DNA of 64,000 bases from JAPPHA01 sp964291635 (GCA_964291635.2 OZ219892.1:620001-684000); one strand, 5' to 3'; counted from the stretch's first letter, positions 45,817 through 55,648 are shown. The notes: generated by a model not told the origin, from the letters alone. Translations and numbers: made by a program.

Positions 45817-46143
45817 ATGGCCTTGCCACGTGCCCGGCACGACGACGCCATCTTCCGCCTCCACTTCGGGGACGGTAGCGAGGCCATTGTCTATACCCTG
45901 CTCGAACACAAGAGCGAGTTCGATCACCGCACGCCGCTCCAGCTTATCCGGTACGTGCTGTGGATCTGGAGCAAGGAATTCGACAACGGCGCCGTCCCGG
46001 ACGGCGGCCTGCCACCATCTCCATTAAGGGCTCGTCACGAAACGATCGACACGATATGTCGTCAGGAGAGCATCCGGATTTGCCATGGTGTTCTATACAC
46101 ATGCGTCACTGCACAACGTGGCAGTATCCGTTACCGGTTTTGA
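45817..46143 (+). pseudogene. rpn: Rpn family nuclease gene with internal deletion
   Basis: Starts MALPRARHD like the intact copy at 47293, then jumps to FRLHFGDGSEAIVYTLLEHK, so about 60 residues between them are deleted. The PD-(D/E)XK core (LEHKSEFDHRTPLQLIRYVL) follows. Homology ends after PDGGLPP at about 46017 and the frame then reads unrelated sequence. The C-terminal half is absent. It faces the intact rpn gene. Confidence 0.85.
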
Positions 46144-46294
46144 ACTCGTCCCCACGTCAGGATGAGCAATGCCCTTCCTTGTCCGCGGCTTCCGAAGAAC
46201 CGGGCCACGATGGCGGGCGCAAGACTGCGGGACAGACCATACGCCGAACCATGCCGGGTAAGAACCGGAACGGAACGGCCGTACGACGGTCGGA

Positions 46295-47293
46295 TCAATG
46301 CCTGGTGCGCTCTGCGAACACCGCGTCGATGTCCTCTGCGGTAATCAGGTCATCGAGCCATGTATCGAGCTGTTCGGACGAAGCGCTGCGGACCCGTTCA
46401 ACGTGCACCGAAGCGAGTTCACCGAACTTCAATCGCGCCAGACGCAGAAATGTGTCGGCCTTCCCCTCGGCGATCCCTGCGGCCTTCCCCTCGGCGATCC
46501 CTGCGGCCTTCCCTTCGGTCCTGCCCTGTTCCATCCAGATCTGTGCGGCGGTTCCCATCACTTCCTCCACCGTTTCCGGGTCCGTCCCTGCGCGTCTCAG
46601 CGCAGCCTCAATGCGCTCGGGCGACAGGCTGACCTGTTCGATGATGTAGCTCAATATGTAGCGCCCGAACTCCGTCTCCGCAACTGCGGCCACAAGCAGG
46701 TCGGCCTCGGCGTCGCTGACATTCTCGCGGAAAGCGCGGGCCAAAGCCAGCAGTGCCGCGCGCACCTCGGCGCTCCGCGAAAGCTCCCGTGGCGCGATCC
46801 GTCCGAGATCGTGAACCACGTAGCGGCCGAAGGAGTGCGCGAGGTGTTCCAGACCCTCGGGCGCCCGGATCATGTCCTGGATCGAGCAGGGCACCGTCCA
46901 CGGCTCCCGTCCGTGAAAGAACACGATCGGGATCACAGGTGGCAGGCCGCCGTCCGGCAAGGCGCCGTCGTCCAGTTCCTTGCCCCAGATCTTCAGCACG
47001 TACCTGATGAGCTGGAGCGGCGTGCGGTGATCGACCTGGCTCTTGTGTTCGAGCAGTGCGTAGACAATGGCGCCGCCGCCGTCCCTGAGGCGGAGGCGAA
47101 AGAGGGCATCGGACTGCGTCTTGCTGCCCTCGCTATCGATGACCGTCCCCTCCACATGCGCCGGCGGGCGCTCCGGATCAAGCCGGGAAACCACCTCGGG
47201 AGGGAGATAGTCGTGCAGCAGCTGACCGGCGCGGGCGGGATCGGAGACCAGCAGACGGAAGAGGGCGTCGTGCCGGGCACGTGGCAAGGCCAT
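46295..47293 (-). CDS. rpn: Rpn family recombination-promoting nuclease/putative transposase
   Basis: A 332-aa protein. The N-terminal PD-(D/E)XK nuclease includes HDALFRLLVSDPARAGQLLHDYL and LLEHKSQVDHRTPLQLIRYVLKIW, with Glu and Lys of the catalytic core in LLEHK. The C-terminal part has in-frame 8-residue repeats (EGKAAGIA, from 24-bp DNA repeats at about 46443-46513) before LRLARLKFGEL. Rpn proteins are DNA endonucleases proposed to promote horizontal transfer, and short repeats near the end are common. It lies next to a conjugation module. Confidence 0.92.
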   Translation of the reverse strand: MALPRARHDALFRLLVSDPARAGQLLHDYLPPEVVSRLDPERPPAHVEGTVIDSEGSKTQSDALFRLRLRDGGGAIVYALLEHKSQVDHRTPLQLIRYVLKIWGKELDDGALPDGGLPPVIPIVFFHGREPWTVPCSIQDMIRAPEGLEHLAHSFGRYVVHDLGRIAPRELSRSAEVRAALLALARAFRENVSDAEADLLVAAVAETEFGRYILSYIIEQVSLSPERIEAALRRAGTDPETVEEVMGTAAQIWMEQGRTEGKAAGIAEGKAAGIAEGKADTFLRLARLKFGELASVHVERVRSASSEQLDTWLDDLITAEDIDAVFAERTRH

Positions 47294-47842
47294 GTCTGTG
47301 TCTCCCGCTGCTGTCCGGGATCATGGCCGTGATCACGACCGTGGGTACGATCTTTACCCCGATCCGGGCACGTATGCCATCGTTCAATCCCACGCCCCCG
47401 GCCTCGTCTGCACGGATACGGCGATCGAAACAGGACCGAAAAGACGTTGCCCGGCACAACACAGAGGCTTTCGAAGGCTTTCGAATTGCCAAACGATCGG
47501 ATCGATCGTTTCGTGACAATCCCACAAGAAGAAATGTTGTTTTCGGAACAATAGCTGATTGTTGCTTGCGATCATTTGGTTTTCGGTGGTCGCAGGTGTG
47601 GAGGTCCTGAGATATGGTGGCCCTGAGATATGCGGAGGTTCGTGCCATTGTCCTGCCTGTCCGTAAACGCTGTTCGCATCATGGCCCCTGTCCGCAATGG
47701 GTTGAAACCTGTTTATGGGCAGGGTTCTCGGGGAGTGTCCCTGACCGCATTGCGGACTGGAGGGGAAAGGCACGGGGTCCGCTTTCGAAAATGTCCACAC
47801 GGTTCGAGATGTGGCCTACCCGCACGACCAACAATCCTGTAG
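47294..47842. other. Gene-free region before the lipoprotein
   Basis: About 550 bp without a recognisable gene. A short direct repeat (CCTGAGATATG) occurs twice at about 47606-47630. The rightward promoter of the lipoprotein gene should lie here. Confidence 0.4.
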
Positions 47843-48250
47843 ATGAAATCAATGCGTTTTTTCGTGGGTCTTTCGCTGGTTGTTTTTCTTGCTGGCTGTG
47901 AATTGATGACAGAGACAATAGATCCTCCGAAACCGGAGCTTGGTGAGCGATGGCTGTGTGGCGACTTTCTTGACGACGAGTGGTCATACAAGCGGTCTCG
48001 TGACCCGAGCGTAGTCCTCACACGTGAAACCTCGCCTGATGAAGTGTTTGGATATGGTAAGGTTGTTGTCGGTGGTGTCACATACGATGCCTTTGTCAGT
48101 ATCGATGGCGTCAATCGTCGATGGGACTGGAGTAACGACGATATGATCGTCATCGGACCGGGTGGTGATGGTTTGCATTACGATTTTCGCTTTTCTGACC
48201 CGGATGGCATGGCGATGACACGTGATTTCTTCAAGTGCTTCCAGGGATGA
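47843..48250 (+). CDS. Small secreted lipoprotein, function unknown
   Basis: A 135-aa protein with a lipoprotein signal: MKSMRFFVGLSLVVFLAGC, lipobox FLAGC with Cys19. The mature part is acidic and Trp/Asp-rich (DFLDDEWSYKRSRD, DGVNRRWDWSNDDMIVIGPG) with two further Cys residues (WLCGDF and FFKCFQG) that could form a disulfide. I do not recognise the family. It stands alone, in lower-GC sequence than its neighbours, consistent with acquisition. Confidence 0.75.
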   Translation: MKSMRFFVGLSLVVFLAGCELMTETIDPPKPELGERWLCGDFLDDEWSYKRSRDPSVVLTRETSPDEVFGYGKVVVGGVTYDAFVSIDGVNRRWDWSNDDMIVIGPGGDGLHYDFRFSDPDGMAMTRDFFKCFQG

Positions 48251-48818
48251 AGGGCACACAGTCGGGTCGCCCGCTGAATAGAACAGACAATGAGACCCGA
48301 CAGGGAGTAGCTCTCCCAGTCTGCCGAACAGTTGGGACATCTTCATACTTTGAGAGCAGTTAACAACAGGAGCCGGGAAAGGGCACTCATCGCGCAACTA
48401 CCGAAACTCAGTACGGTTTGGCCGGGCGAGAACACCCTGAACCTCAACGACCGAACGGCCCTGACCCGCTGGTGCCGGTACACCTCACTGCTACAGAGCG
48501 AATTGTTCGTCGGCGCTGGAACGGAATAACAGGGGCACCATCCGGCGGTTTGCTCCGGAAGAATGCCGTGCGAACGTGATCTATGAGCGCCGGTTCGATC
48601 TGCCGGGAATTCCAGGAGATGGCGGCATTGGAGCGGGCCAGTTGGAAGACGTCATGTTCGGCAATCTTCCAAATCATTGGCTGATCAGCTTCAAGGCGTT
48701 CCTGCCATTGGCATGGGCCGGGATAACTGCCCCGGCAAGATCTGTCATCTTGATTGTCTCGAACGACCGGTGGACACGACCGGCCCCTGTGGACTTTGCG
48801 CGGCGAAAAGTGGCTCGT
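48251..48818. other. Gene-poor region left of the conjugation module
   Basis: About 570 bp. Short frames on both strands are present, none recognisable. It is the left border of the minus-strand conjugation genes. Confidence 0.35.
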
Positions 48819-49322
48819 TCAGTGGCGCGTCTTTGGAATGTTGAAGTCGCGATGGCAGAAAACGGCCGATCGGCGGTTATTGACAGCCCGTCCGGAACAA
48901 CAGGGGTCCGGAACAATGGGAACGCGGACCGAAGCTTGTGAGCGGAAATTGAACGTCAGGACAGGCTGCCAGTATCCCCGGACCAACTCCGGAGGTAGAG
49001 GACCGAATAGCCGGGAATCCAGGGCATTGGCGGTATCGCCGCACAGGCGAAAACCTCGGTGAGTCGTGGCAACCAAACGTTTGAGAACAGGCCTGCCTTG
49101 CGGCTGAGACCAGGTACATACGGCGGGATCATGGCGGATCCCGGCCGGCAATGGCGGCAGGCAAAACGTCACGAACGTGGCATTGTCGGGGCTGCTTGCA
49201 GCATAGAAGCCAACCGGCACGCTGGGAGTCCCGTTCAGGATCAAATGGTTTCGTGCACTCACCAGACCGACGCCGAGAGTCAGAACAAGCACGGCAATCA
49301 GGGGACCTGTATGCAATATCAA
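48819..49322 (-). CDS. TraF-like S26 signal peptidase of conjugation systems
   Basis: A 167-aa protein with an N-terminal membrane helix, the Ser motif LNGTPSVPVGFY (catalytic Ser in the S-x-P-x-G-x-Y pattern), the Lys motif PVLKRLVAT, and ALDSRLFGPLP, which matches the SxDSRxFGPV stretch of TraF/RP4-type peptidases that mature pilins. It begins with TTG; an imperfect 17-bp direct repeat (CTGTATGCAATATCAAC and its near copy, 49308-49341) overlaps the start region. The final 30 residues are less typical. Confidence 0.78.
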   Translation of the reverse strand: MILHTGPLIAVLVLTLGVGLVSARNHLILNGTPSVPVGFYAASSPDNATFVTFCLPPLPAGIRHDPAVCTWSQPQGRPVLKRLVATTHRGFRLCGDTANALDSRLFGPLPPELVRGYWQPVLTFNFRSQASVRVPIVPDPCCSGRAVNNRRSAVFCHRDFNIPKTRH

Positions 49323-49362
49323 CCTGTATGCAACATCAACCAGCCAGTTGACGGGGCTTTGA

Positions 49363-49885
49363 CTAAAGAAGCTTCACTAGAGCGACGATCAGGCCGCCTT
49401 GGGCAATCAGCGCGCCGATCAGCCATTTCATAAGGGCGGATTTCGACGCCTCTATGCGCATCTCGACCTTCGCAATGCTGGCTATGGTCTCCTGCCGAAG
49501 AGCCTCATATGCTGGCTATGGTCTCCTGCCGAAGAGCCTCGATATCGATATCGGATCCGGTCTCCTGCCGAAGAGCCTCGATATCCGCCTTGTTTGCCAG
49601 CCGAAGGGCCTCGATATCGGATCCGGTCTCCTGCCGAAGGGCCTCGATATCCGCTTTGTTTGCCAGCCGAAGAGCCTCGATATCCGCCTTGGTTGCCAGC
49701 CGAAGAGCCTCGATATCGGACTTGGTTGCCTGCCGAAGATACTCGATATCGGACTTGGTTGCCAAATTGCCGTTGAGAAGGGCGACATGCTCGTCGGCAA
49801 GCGTTTCCGCCTGTTGCTCGGTAAAGCCGCAATCGGTCAGGCGCTTGACAAAGCGGTGGGTATCGAACGCGATCGCCTCAGACAT
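49363..49885 (-). pseudogene. Coiled-coil 11-residue-repeat membrane protein, frameshifted in its repeat
   Basis: Starts at ATG 49883-49885 with MSEAIAFDTHRFVKRLTDCG, FTEQQAETLADEH, then an array of about eight 11-residue units (KSDIEALRLAT type, 33 bp each). A single transmembrane anchor (MKWLIGALIAQGGLIVALVK) is encoded at the end. The last repeat is a 34-nt duplication (49475-49508 and 49509-49542), so the frame stops at 49505 before the anchor. Taking one copy away restores a protein ending at 49363. Such DUF1640-like coiled coils are often found near mobile elements. Confidence 0.78.
49475..49757. repeat. 33-bp coding repeat array
   Basis: About eight direct repeats built on GAAGAGCCTCGATATC with alternating TTGCCAGCC and GTCTCCTGCC spacers of fixed length. 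Units are 33 bp except one of 34 bp and one with an extra GATATC. The fixed codon-phased period shows a protein repeat. Confidence 0.9.
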
Positions 49886-49967
49886 GAGGAAATCATAGAA
49901 AGTACAGCCGCGCTCGACAAGAGCAAGGAGCCATGCCCCAGCGTGCCAATCCGTGTAGTTCGCCAAC

Positions 49968-52121
49968 TCATGCTCCGGAGCGGTATGGGCCGCACCGCGC
50001 GACGATTTTACCATCGGTGTCGATGACGATCCGCTGAATGGGCGAACGCCCGTCTTCCGGCACAAATACGAGGGACCACGAATCGGCATGCTCCACGCCG
50101 GCCCCCAATGCCGATGGAAGAATCACCTTGGCCACGGTTCCGGGTGGAATCTTGACATCCGGCCTGTTCAGCACTGCGTAGACGAAAGGGTGAGACCGCA
50201 CCGGATGCGATTGTTGAATGATGGCTGAATAAACCGCGTGGTTCACGATACCGGACGCGACGACGTCCATGGCCGATGATGACGAAGCCTGGCCAGCTTC
50301 CGGCTCGGCGCTTTCTTCGCCACCACTACCCTCTTTGACGGTGTTTTCGTTTGTATCGATGTCCGAGGCCTCTGCGGTATCACTCTCATCCCTGGTTTCA
50401 CGATAATCATCTGTAGGAAGACCTTCGGCACCTTCTGGCGACCGAGCCTCGCCAGCCCCTTTGTTCACATCCGGCGTTGCTGGGGCGGACGGCGTCGGAT
50501 CCGGAAAAACGACTGGCATTCCGGGGGTCTCGTCCAAACCTCGGTCAGGACCGCCAGGCGATTGTTCGGTGGTCGCATCGGCGTCAACGCCATCACCGGC
50601 CTCCGGTTCCCGTTCCTCGATCATGTCTTTGTCCTGCGTCTGTCCGCCGAGCGCACTGAAGCCGAAGGCCTTGATATCCATGCCCGTCAGCTCGTCGAGG
50701 TATCTGGCACGCACTGCCGGATCCGGAATCTTCGCGAGAGCACCCTTCAACTGCTTGTCCACCGCCGCTCGGCGTTCGGGGCTGTCGATGGGCGCGCCCA
50801 CGGACTCGGTCGCACGGCGCCAGAGCTCCTCGACGAGTGGACATGCCTCGCCCAGCAGCATGAAGAGACGCCAGTCTTCGCCGGCCCGGACCATCGAATC
50901 CGGATCTTCGCCTTCGGGCAGTTCGGCAAAGGCCAGTTCCCGATCGCCGCGCGTCAGCGGCAGGGCGAGATGGGCCACCTTCCCGGCCGCCCGCCGCCCT
51001 GCCGCGTCACCATCCAGGAGAACGACAAGGCGATCAGCCTTCTGCCACATCAACTCCAGTTGCTCGGAGGTGACCGCCGTTCCGAGCGGAGCGACAACAT
51101 TCGTGATTCCCGCGCCTTCCACCATCGAAGCCACGTCCATGTAACCTTCGACCACGTAAAGCACTCCGGTCCTGGCCGCCTGTTCTGCCGCCGCACCCAG
51201 GTTGTAGACCGCGCGTCCCTTGTCGAAGGTTCGGGTTTGGGGCGAGTTGAGGTACTTCGCCATCGCCCCTTCATTCATCGTCCGGCCGCCGAAAGCTATG
51301 CAGCGACCGTCCTCGTCGAGGATCGGGAACATAAGCCGATCCCGGAAAAGATCGTAAGTGACCCCGTCTTCTTCCCGCCACCCGACCAGGCCCGCCGCAA
51401 TGAGTTCGTCGACGGTGACACCCCGTGCCTTGAGCGCCGCCGACAGCGCACCGGATGTCCGCGGAGCATAACCGAATCCACGCCGTCCCTGGGCCTCCGC
51501 ATTGAACCCTCGCTCCTCGAGGTACGTCCTTACCGCGGCCCCTCGCGCGCCCTTCAGTTGCGCCCGGTACCAGGCGGCCGCCATTTCGAGGATCTCCACC
51601 GAGCGGGCGGCGGCGTGCTCTGCCGGGATTTTTTTCGCCGCGGCGTCACCGGACATGCATGGTGGCTCGCTGGCAGTTTCAGGATCGGGAGCTTCCAGGC
51701 CATTGCCATGCCCTTCGAAGGTGTTTTCACCCGCAGGGAGCTCGGGATCATCCGCGGCGCCACCGTCATCCCCACTTCCACGACAATCTTTGGCAAGAAG
51801 ATCTTCATCACTTTCTCCGGGCGTCGTGAAGGCCCCGCCCGCTGGCGTGATCGGCTCCTTGTCCGAAAGAACAACGGTCCGGGTGGCTTCCGTCCCTCCG
51901 TCACCGGGCCATTCCCCGGCTGCCTCCAGTGTCTCTTCAAGCTGCTGAAGGTTGTCGGTCAGTATCACAAGGTATTTTCGATCCGGGCAGGCCTCCATGC
52001 AGAAGGATGCCTGATCCGTGAGGTTTCCGAAACCGGAATCGATCACTGCAATCACCTGATCCGCGGCGATCCCCCGGGCGCTGTGAGCAGGCATACTGTA
52101 GGCATGGTCGAGATGGCGCAA
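49968..52121 (-). CDS. DnaG-type primase with a MobF helicase piece at the N-terminus
   Basis: A 717-aa frame. Residues 1-70 (LDHAYSMPAHSARGIAADQV, then VIAVIDSGFGNLTDQASF, YLVILTDNLQQLEETLEAAG) match the last motifs of a TraI/TrwC relaxase helicase. An acidic linker leads to a DnaG catalytic core (about 165-480): YLEERGF, FRDRLMFPILDEDGRCIAFG, KYLNSPQTRTFDKGR, TOPRIM Glu in YVVEGYMDV and Asp in VVLLDGDAAGRRAA. No CHC2 zinc finger is present. The C-terminal 250 residues are acidic, then form an unknown domain. The start used is TTG; the frame stays open above it (RWHDAQ), which fits a frameshift rather than a true start. Confidence 0.85.
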   Translation of the reverse strand: MRHLDHAYSMPAHSARGIAADQVIAVIDSGFGNLTDQASFCMEACPDRKYLVILTDNLQQLEETLEAAGEWPGDGGTEATRTVVLSDKEPITPAGGAFTTPGESDEDLLAKDCRGSGDDGGAADDPELPAGENTFEGHGNGLEAPDPETASEPPCMSGDAAAKKIPAEHAAARSVEILEMAAAWYRAQLKGARGAAVRTYLEERGFNAEAQGRRGFGYAPRTSGALSAALKARGVTVDELIAAGLVGWREEDGVTYDLFRDRLMFPILDEDGRCIAFGGRTMNEGAMAKYLNSPQTRTFDKGRAVYNLGAAAEQAARTGVLYVVEGYMDVASMVEGAGITNVVAPLGTAVTSEQLELMWQKADRLVVLLDGDAAGRRAAGKVAHLALPLTRGDRELAFAELPEGEDPDSMVRAGEDWRLFMLLGEACPLVEELWRRATESVGAPIDSPERRAAVDKQLKGALAKIPDPAVRARYLDELTGMDIKAFGFSALGGQTQDKDMIEEREPEAGDGVDADATTEQSPGGPDRGLDETPGMPVVFPDPTPSAPATPDVNKGAGEARSPEGAEGLPTDDYRETRDESDTAEASDIDTNENTVKEGSGGEESAEPEAGQASSSSAMDVVASGIVNHAVYSAIIQQSHPVRSHPFVYAVLNRPDVKIPPGTVAKVILPSALGAGVEHADSWSLVFVPEDGRSPIQRIVIDTDGKIVARCGPYRSGA

Positions 52122-52128
52122 TTGAGCA

Positions 52129-55100
52129 TCATGCCAACGTGAGCCGGAGTTCAGGCCCGTCGTCTATTGCCAGCCGTACCGCTTTCGGATCGACCCCGAG
52201 AATGGTGGCACCTTGTCCGCTCACCAGCCCCCGACGTGGGTCATCTCGGGTCCAGCGGATATGATCCCCGGCTCGAATGCAGATCGCCACCGTCTCGTAG
52301 AGGTCGAGCTGGTGATGGAGGCTCTTGCTGCCAGGCTTGACCTTGATTTCCCGGCCATCCTCATGGGCGAGGACTGCATGTTCGCCCGCGATCGCAAGGA
52401 CGGTGAAACATTCGGCCTTCCGCGCCTTGCCACCCAAGAGATCGCTTCGAAGCACAGCTGTGTCGCCCACGGCCCAGTTGCGGATATCTGCCTTCTGGGC
52501 CGGGGTCATGCCGCGCGAAATCAGCCGGTGTAGTTCGAATTCCCTGCCGTGGAGAACCTCTTCTGCTGCGAGACCCTCACGGATTGTATCGTTGATTTCC
52601 GCCAGGATTTCGTCGGTCGGCGCGAGGATGACGGTAGCGTCACGGCTGGCCTCGTCCAGCCCGAGCCAGAGCTGGCCGACCACCCGGCCGAGATCACCGA
52701 ATTCGACTTCATGGATTTGCTCCACAAGGCTACGGTCAGCCTGCGGCCGCTTTTCCAAAGCGCCTTCTGCAACACCTCCAGGCGGCTGTTCCGTGGTGGA
52801 TTCATCATCAACGCCAGCGCCTGTTGTTTCATTGGTCTGCTGAAGCCGACCCTGCCCCGCCGCCATGTCAAGCGGATCGCCAACATCTTCATAGGATAAA
52901 GCAATATCCGTAACATCCTGCTCTTTCACCGGTTCGGAAGAGGAGCTGTCCTGGGCATCCGTCCCGGCGGCGGCGGTCTCAACTTCGTCGGACGCCTCCG
53001 GGGCAACCGGAACAGGCACCTCTGCAGGAGGCATTTCAGGGGCTGATGACGATTTGGCCAGTTCGACCATTTTCGTCATGTCCGGACGCGTGAACCAGAT
53101 GGCCTTGGATGCCATGATCGGCGCTGTTCCGACCGCCAGGATGATGGCGGCCTCGGGCGGGAGCTGACGCAACTCGGACGGCTGGATCAACTCGAGCTCC
53201 CGGAGCTGGGTGGATTCCGAAGATCCGGCAGTCCCGGAAAAAGGCATGAACATCTGGGCATTGCGCTGCCTCGACGTCGATGACGTCACCACGGTGTGCC
53301 GCCCGACCATCCGGCTCAACTCCTGGGCCTGTCGCGCGTCTGAAACCGGGCCAATGACCACGGCATCGACAGAATTGGCCCAGGCACCGGCGCCATGCTG
53401 CCCGTAACATTCGAGAACCTGTTGCCACGACTGGAATATCTGCAGCAGGTGGATTCCGTATGCTCGCCCCTCGTCGCGAACAGCAGCGAGCGTGTCCATC
53501 CGGCGCATTGCCCGGGCTTCATCGATGAGGAACAGCCGCCGCGAGCGCGGTCTGCTTTCCGGAGGCCTCGCTCCGTCCTTGCCACCCTCCCCGTCTTCGC
53601 CTGACGCCGGCATGCGCTTCACCGCCCGGGAATCAGGCGCATTTCCATTTGCCTTCGGGTCTTCGGGATCTTGCACATCCTCACGGGCCAGTAGTTCCGC
53701 CTCCATCGCAGAATCCCGGAGAACACGCACAAGGGAACCGATCAGCACCCGGGCAATCCCCGGGTTGGCCTGGAGGACCGGCGTCGGGACCCTGAAATAG
53801 ATGTCGGTCTTGTCGTCAAGGACACGCGTGAGCAGGGCCTTGCCGTCGGTTGGTTTGCCATTGGTTCGTTTGGACGCCAGGAATCCTCGCGTCGACGCAT
53901 GGCCCGCCCAGGACAGGCCGTTGGCGGCCGTTGCAGTCACGCCCGAGAGCTGGCGCGGCTCGGTGTTCCCAACCTCCGCCAACGCCACATGAATGAAGTC
54001 GCGATCCTCATATTGCGAATGCTTCTCGGCCGCTTCCGCGAAAAGGCCCTTGAGGTCATCCGGCGAGAACGCCAGGATTCGATTGGCCGCCATGAACAGA
54101 TCCGTGTCCTTCGGGGCTGTGTAGTACAGGTGGCCAAGCAACGCCGATAGCAAGCGTACAGCTTTCTGGTGAAAGAATGCAGATGAATCGGCCTTGTCAT
54201 CACCGGACGTCGGCAGCAGAAACTCCGCGACAGAATCGAACACCGTCCCGTCATTCGGCTGAGCAGCAGTTAGCAGGCGAATTGGATCCAGACCGTCCTC
54301 CCCGGTCACCAGCCACTGGTCGCGATCACGGGCGGCACGCACTGCGCTCGTCGCGGCATGAATCTCGCCCTTGGGATCAATGACGATCAGCGACCCCGCA
54401 AACGTCAGTGCATTGGGAATCGCAATCCCGGCCGTCTTGAAACTCCCCGATCCGGAAAAAACCAGGCTGTGGGCGTTGCCTGCCGAAGGATCCAGCCTAA
54501 TCAGGGGACCCTTGCCCTGGCGCCCCCACCGCAGCGGAACCGCGGGATCGAACCTGACCTTCCGGCGCGGGTCGGTGAGTTCGCCCAGTACGATTCCTCC
54601 TGGAGTCGAAAAACGGTCGAGGACATCGGCCCGGCTGGCCCAGGCCGCAGCGGAAAGCGTGTTGACAGGTTTTGCCGGCGCAGCCGCCTTGGCTCGCTCA
54701 CCCGTCCATTGAAGGCCCGCCAATACGTACCAAGTGGCCACCGACACGGCAGCAATGGCCGCAACGCTGGACGTTGCAAATGAGGCAATGCGACTGTCCG
54801 TCCACACCATACCGCCGTAAAACGTCAACTCGATCACGGCTGCGAAGCCGCGGGCCGGACCTCCTACAGATAGCCCGTTCCCGGGCGTGAGATGAGGTGA
54901 TGCCAGGTACCAGGCCGCAGCCAGAAGGAGCAGCGCCCCCCACCAGTGCCGACGGAGTGCAGGCGGGGCCGTGCGCGCCAGCCATGGAATAGAAACCGCC
55001 GGCAAGGCAAACAGAAGCACCGGTTCCAGCCAATGTGGCGGCCACCATGCGAACCATGCAAGGGCTGTCAGCAACGCGAATGGAACAACGGTCAAGACTC

Positions 55101-55170
55101 CTGCAGCGAGGATCAGCGCCGCACTTGCGGATGCCACAGGTGTACGAGTCTGGAAGCTCACGGCCTTCAA
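52129..55170 (-). CDS. VirD4/TraG-type coupling protein fused to a relaxase helicase segment
   Basis: A 1013-aa frame. Residues 1-170 hold several membrane helices. The coupling-protein ATPase has Walker A VFSGSGSFKTAG near 237-248 and Walker B RRLFLIDEARAMRR near 541-554, followed by HLLQIFQSWQQVLECYG and the Q/R motifs. From about 815 the sequence changes: VILAPTDEILAEINDTIREG, GMTPAQKADIRNWAVGD, VLAHEDGREIKVKPGS and GDHIRWTRDD match the middle of the RecD-like helicase of MobF relaxases. The end LRLTLA is followed by a stop, and the next relaxase motif restarts in another frame at the primase gene. Coupling proteins feed DNA to the transfer channel. Confidence 0.88.
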   Translation of the reverse strand: MKAVSFQTRTPVASASAALILAAGVLTVVPFALLTALAWFAWWPPHWLEPVLLFALPAVSIPWLARTAPPALRRHWWGALLLLAAAWYLASPHLTPGNGLSVGGPARGFAAVIELTFYGGMVWTDSRIASFATSSVAAIAAVSVATWYVLAGLQWTGERAKAAAPAKPVNTLSAAAWASRADVLDRFSTPGGIVLGELTDPRRKVRFDPAVPLRWGRQGKGPLIRLDPSAGNAHSLVFSGSGSFKTAGIAIPNALTFAGSLIVIDPKGEIHAATSAVRAARDRDQWLVTGEDGLDPIRLLTAAQPNDGTVFDSVAEFLLPTSGDDKADSSAFFHQKAVRLLSALLGHLYYTAPKDTDLFMAANRILAFSPDDLKGLFAEAAEKHSQYEDRDFIHVALAEVGNTEPRQLSGVTATAANGLSWAGHASTRGFLASKRTNGKPTDGKALLTRVLDDKTDIYFRVPTPVLQANPGIARVLIGSLVRVLRDSAMEAELLAREDVQDPEDPKANGNAPDSRAVKRMPASGEDGEGGKDGARPPESRPRSRRLFLIDEARAMRRMDTLAAVRDEGRAYGIHLLQIFQSWQQVLECYGQHGAGAWANSVDAVVIGPVSDARQAQELSRMVGRHTVVTSSTSRQRNAQMFMPFSGTAGSSESTQLRELELIQPSELRQLPPEAAIILAVGTAPIMASKAIWFTRPDMTKMVELAKSSSAPEMPPAEVPVPVAPEASDEVETAAAGTDAQDSSSSEPVKEQDVTDIALSYEDVGDPLDMAAGQGRLQQTNETTGAGVDDESTTEQPPGGVAEGALEKRPQADRSLVEQIHEVEFGDLGRVVGQLWLGLDEASRDATVILAPTDEILAEINDTIREGLAAEEVLHGREFELHRLISRGMTPAQKADIRNWAVGDTAVLRSDLLGGKARKAECFTVLAIAGEHAVLAHEDGREIKVKPGSKSLHHQLDLYETVAICIRAGDHIRWTRDDPRRGLVSGQGATILGVDPKAVRLAIDDGPELRLTLA

Positions 55171-55648
55171 TCAGAAGTAGTCCCTGTTTTCCGAGGTTCA
55201 CGGTGAGGCAGTTCGCCAGGCCAACGAACAGGTATCGGGACCGAATGCATCTCAAGCCTTGTCTTGTTCAAGGAAAAGTGCGGTTGTGGATTGCACATGC
55301 CAAAAGGAATGCGAAAACAAAGGCATGGACGGTGGGTTTTCCGCACAATTCGCCGCGGAAACCGAAGTAGCGGTGCGAATACCCAAACTGGAGCGGTTTA
55401 TGAATGCCAGTACGCTAACAGCAAAGCGGTGGTGGGCTGGGTAACGTTTCGTCGTGCGGATGCAGTTGTCCATTTCGGTACCCTTGAAGCCCCTATTGTT
55501 GACGGCAAAGCTGATTGGTCACGAGCGAGAGACAGGCCATGAAACGCCTTCTCGGCACGTTTGCCAGGGAGTCTGTACTCAACCATTGCCGACTGTGAGA
55601 GTGTCCGGTTGCATTGGCCCTGACGGAGCCATTTGCGTTGTCTGCAAC
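55171..55648. other. Gene-free region upstream of the coupling protein
   Basis: About 480 bp. Nothing recognisable; the leftward promoter for the coupling protein/primase genes should be here. Confidence 0.35.

Noticed and set aside
49475..49757. Regular short repeats that could be taken for a CRISPR array
   Set aside because: The period is 33 bp in codon phase, there are no unique spacers, and the repeats encode an 11-residue heptad-like protein repeat.
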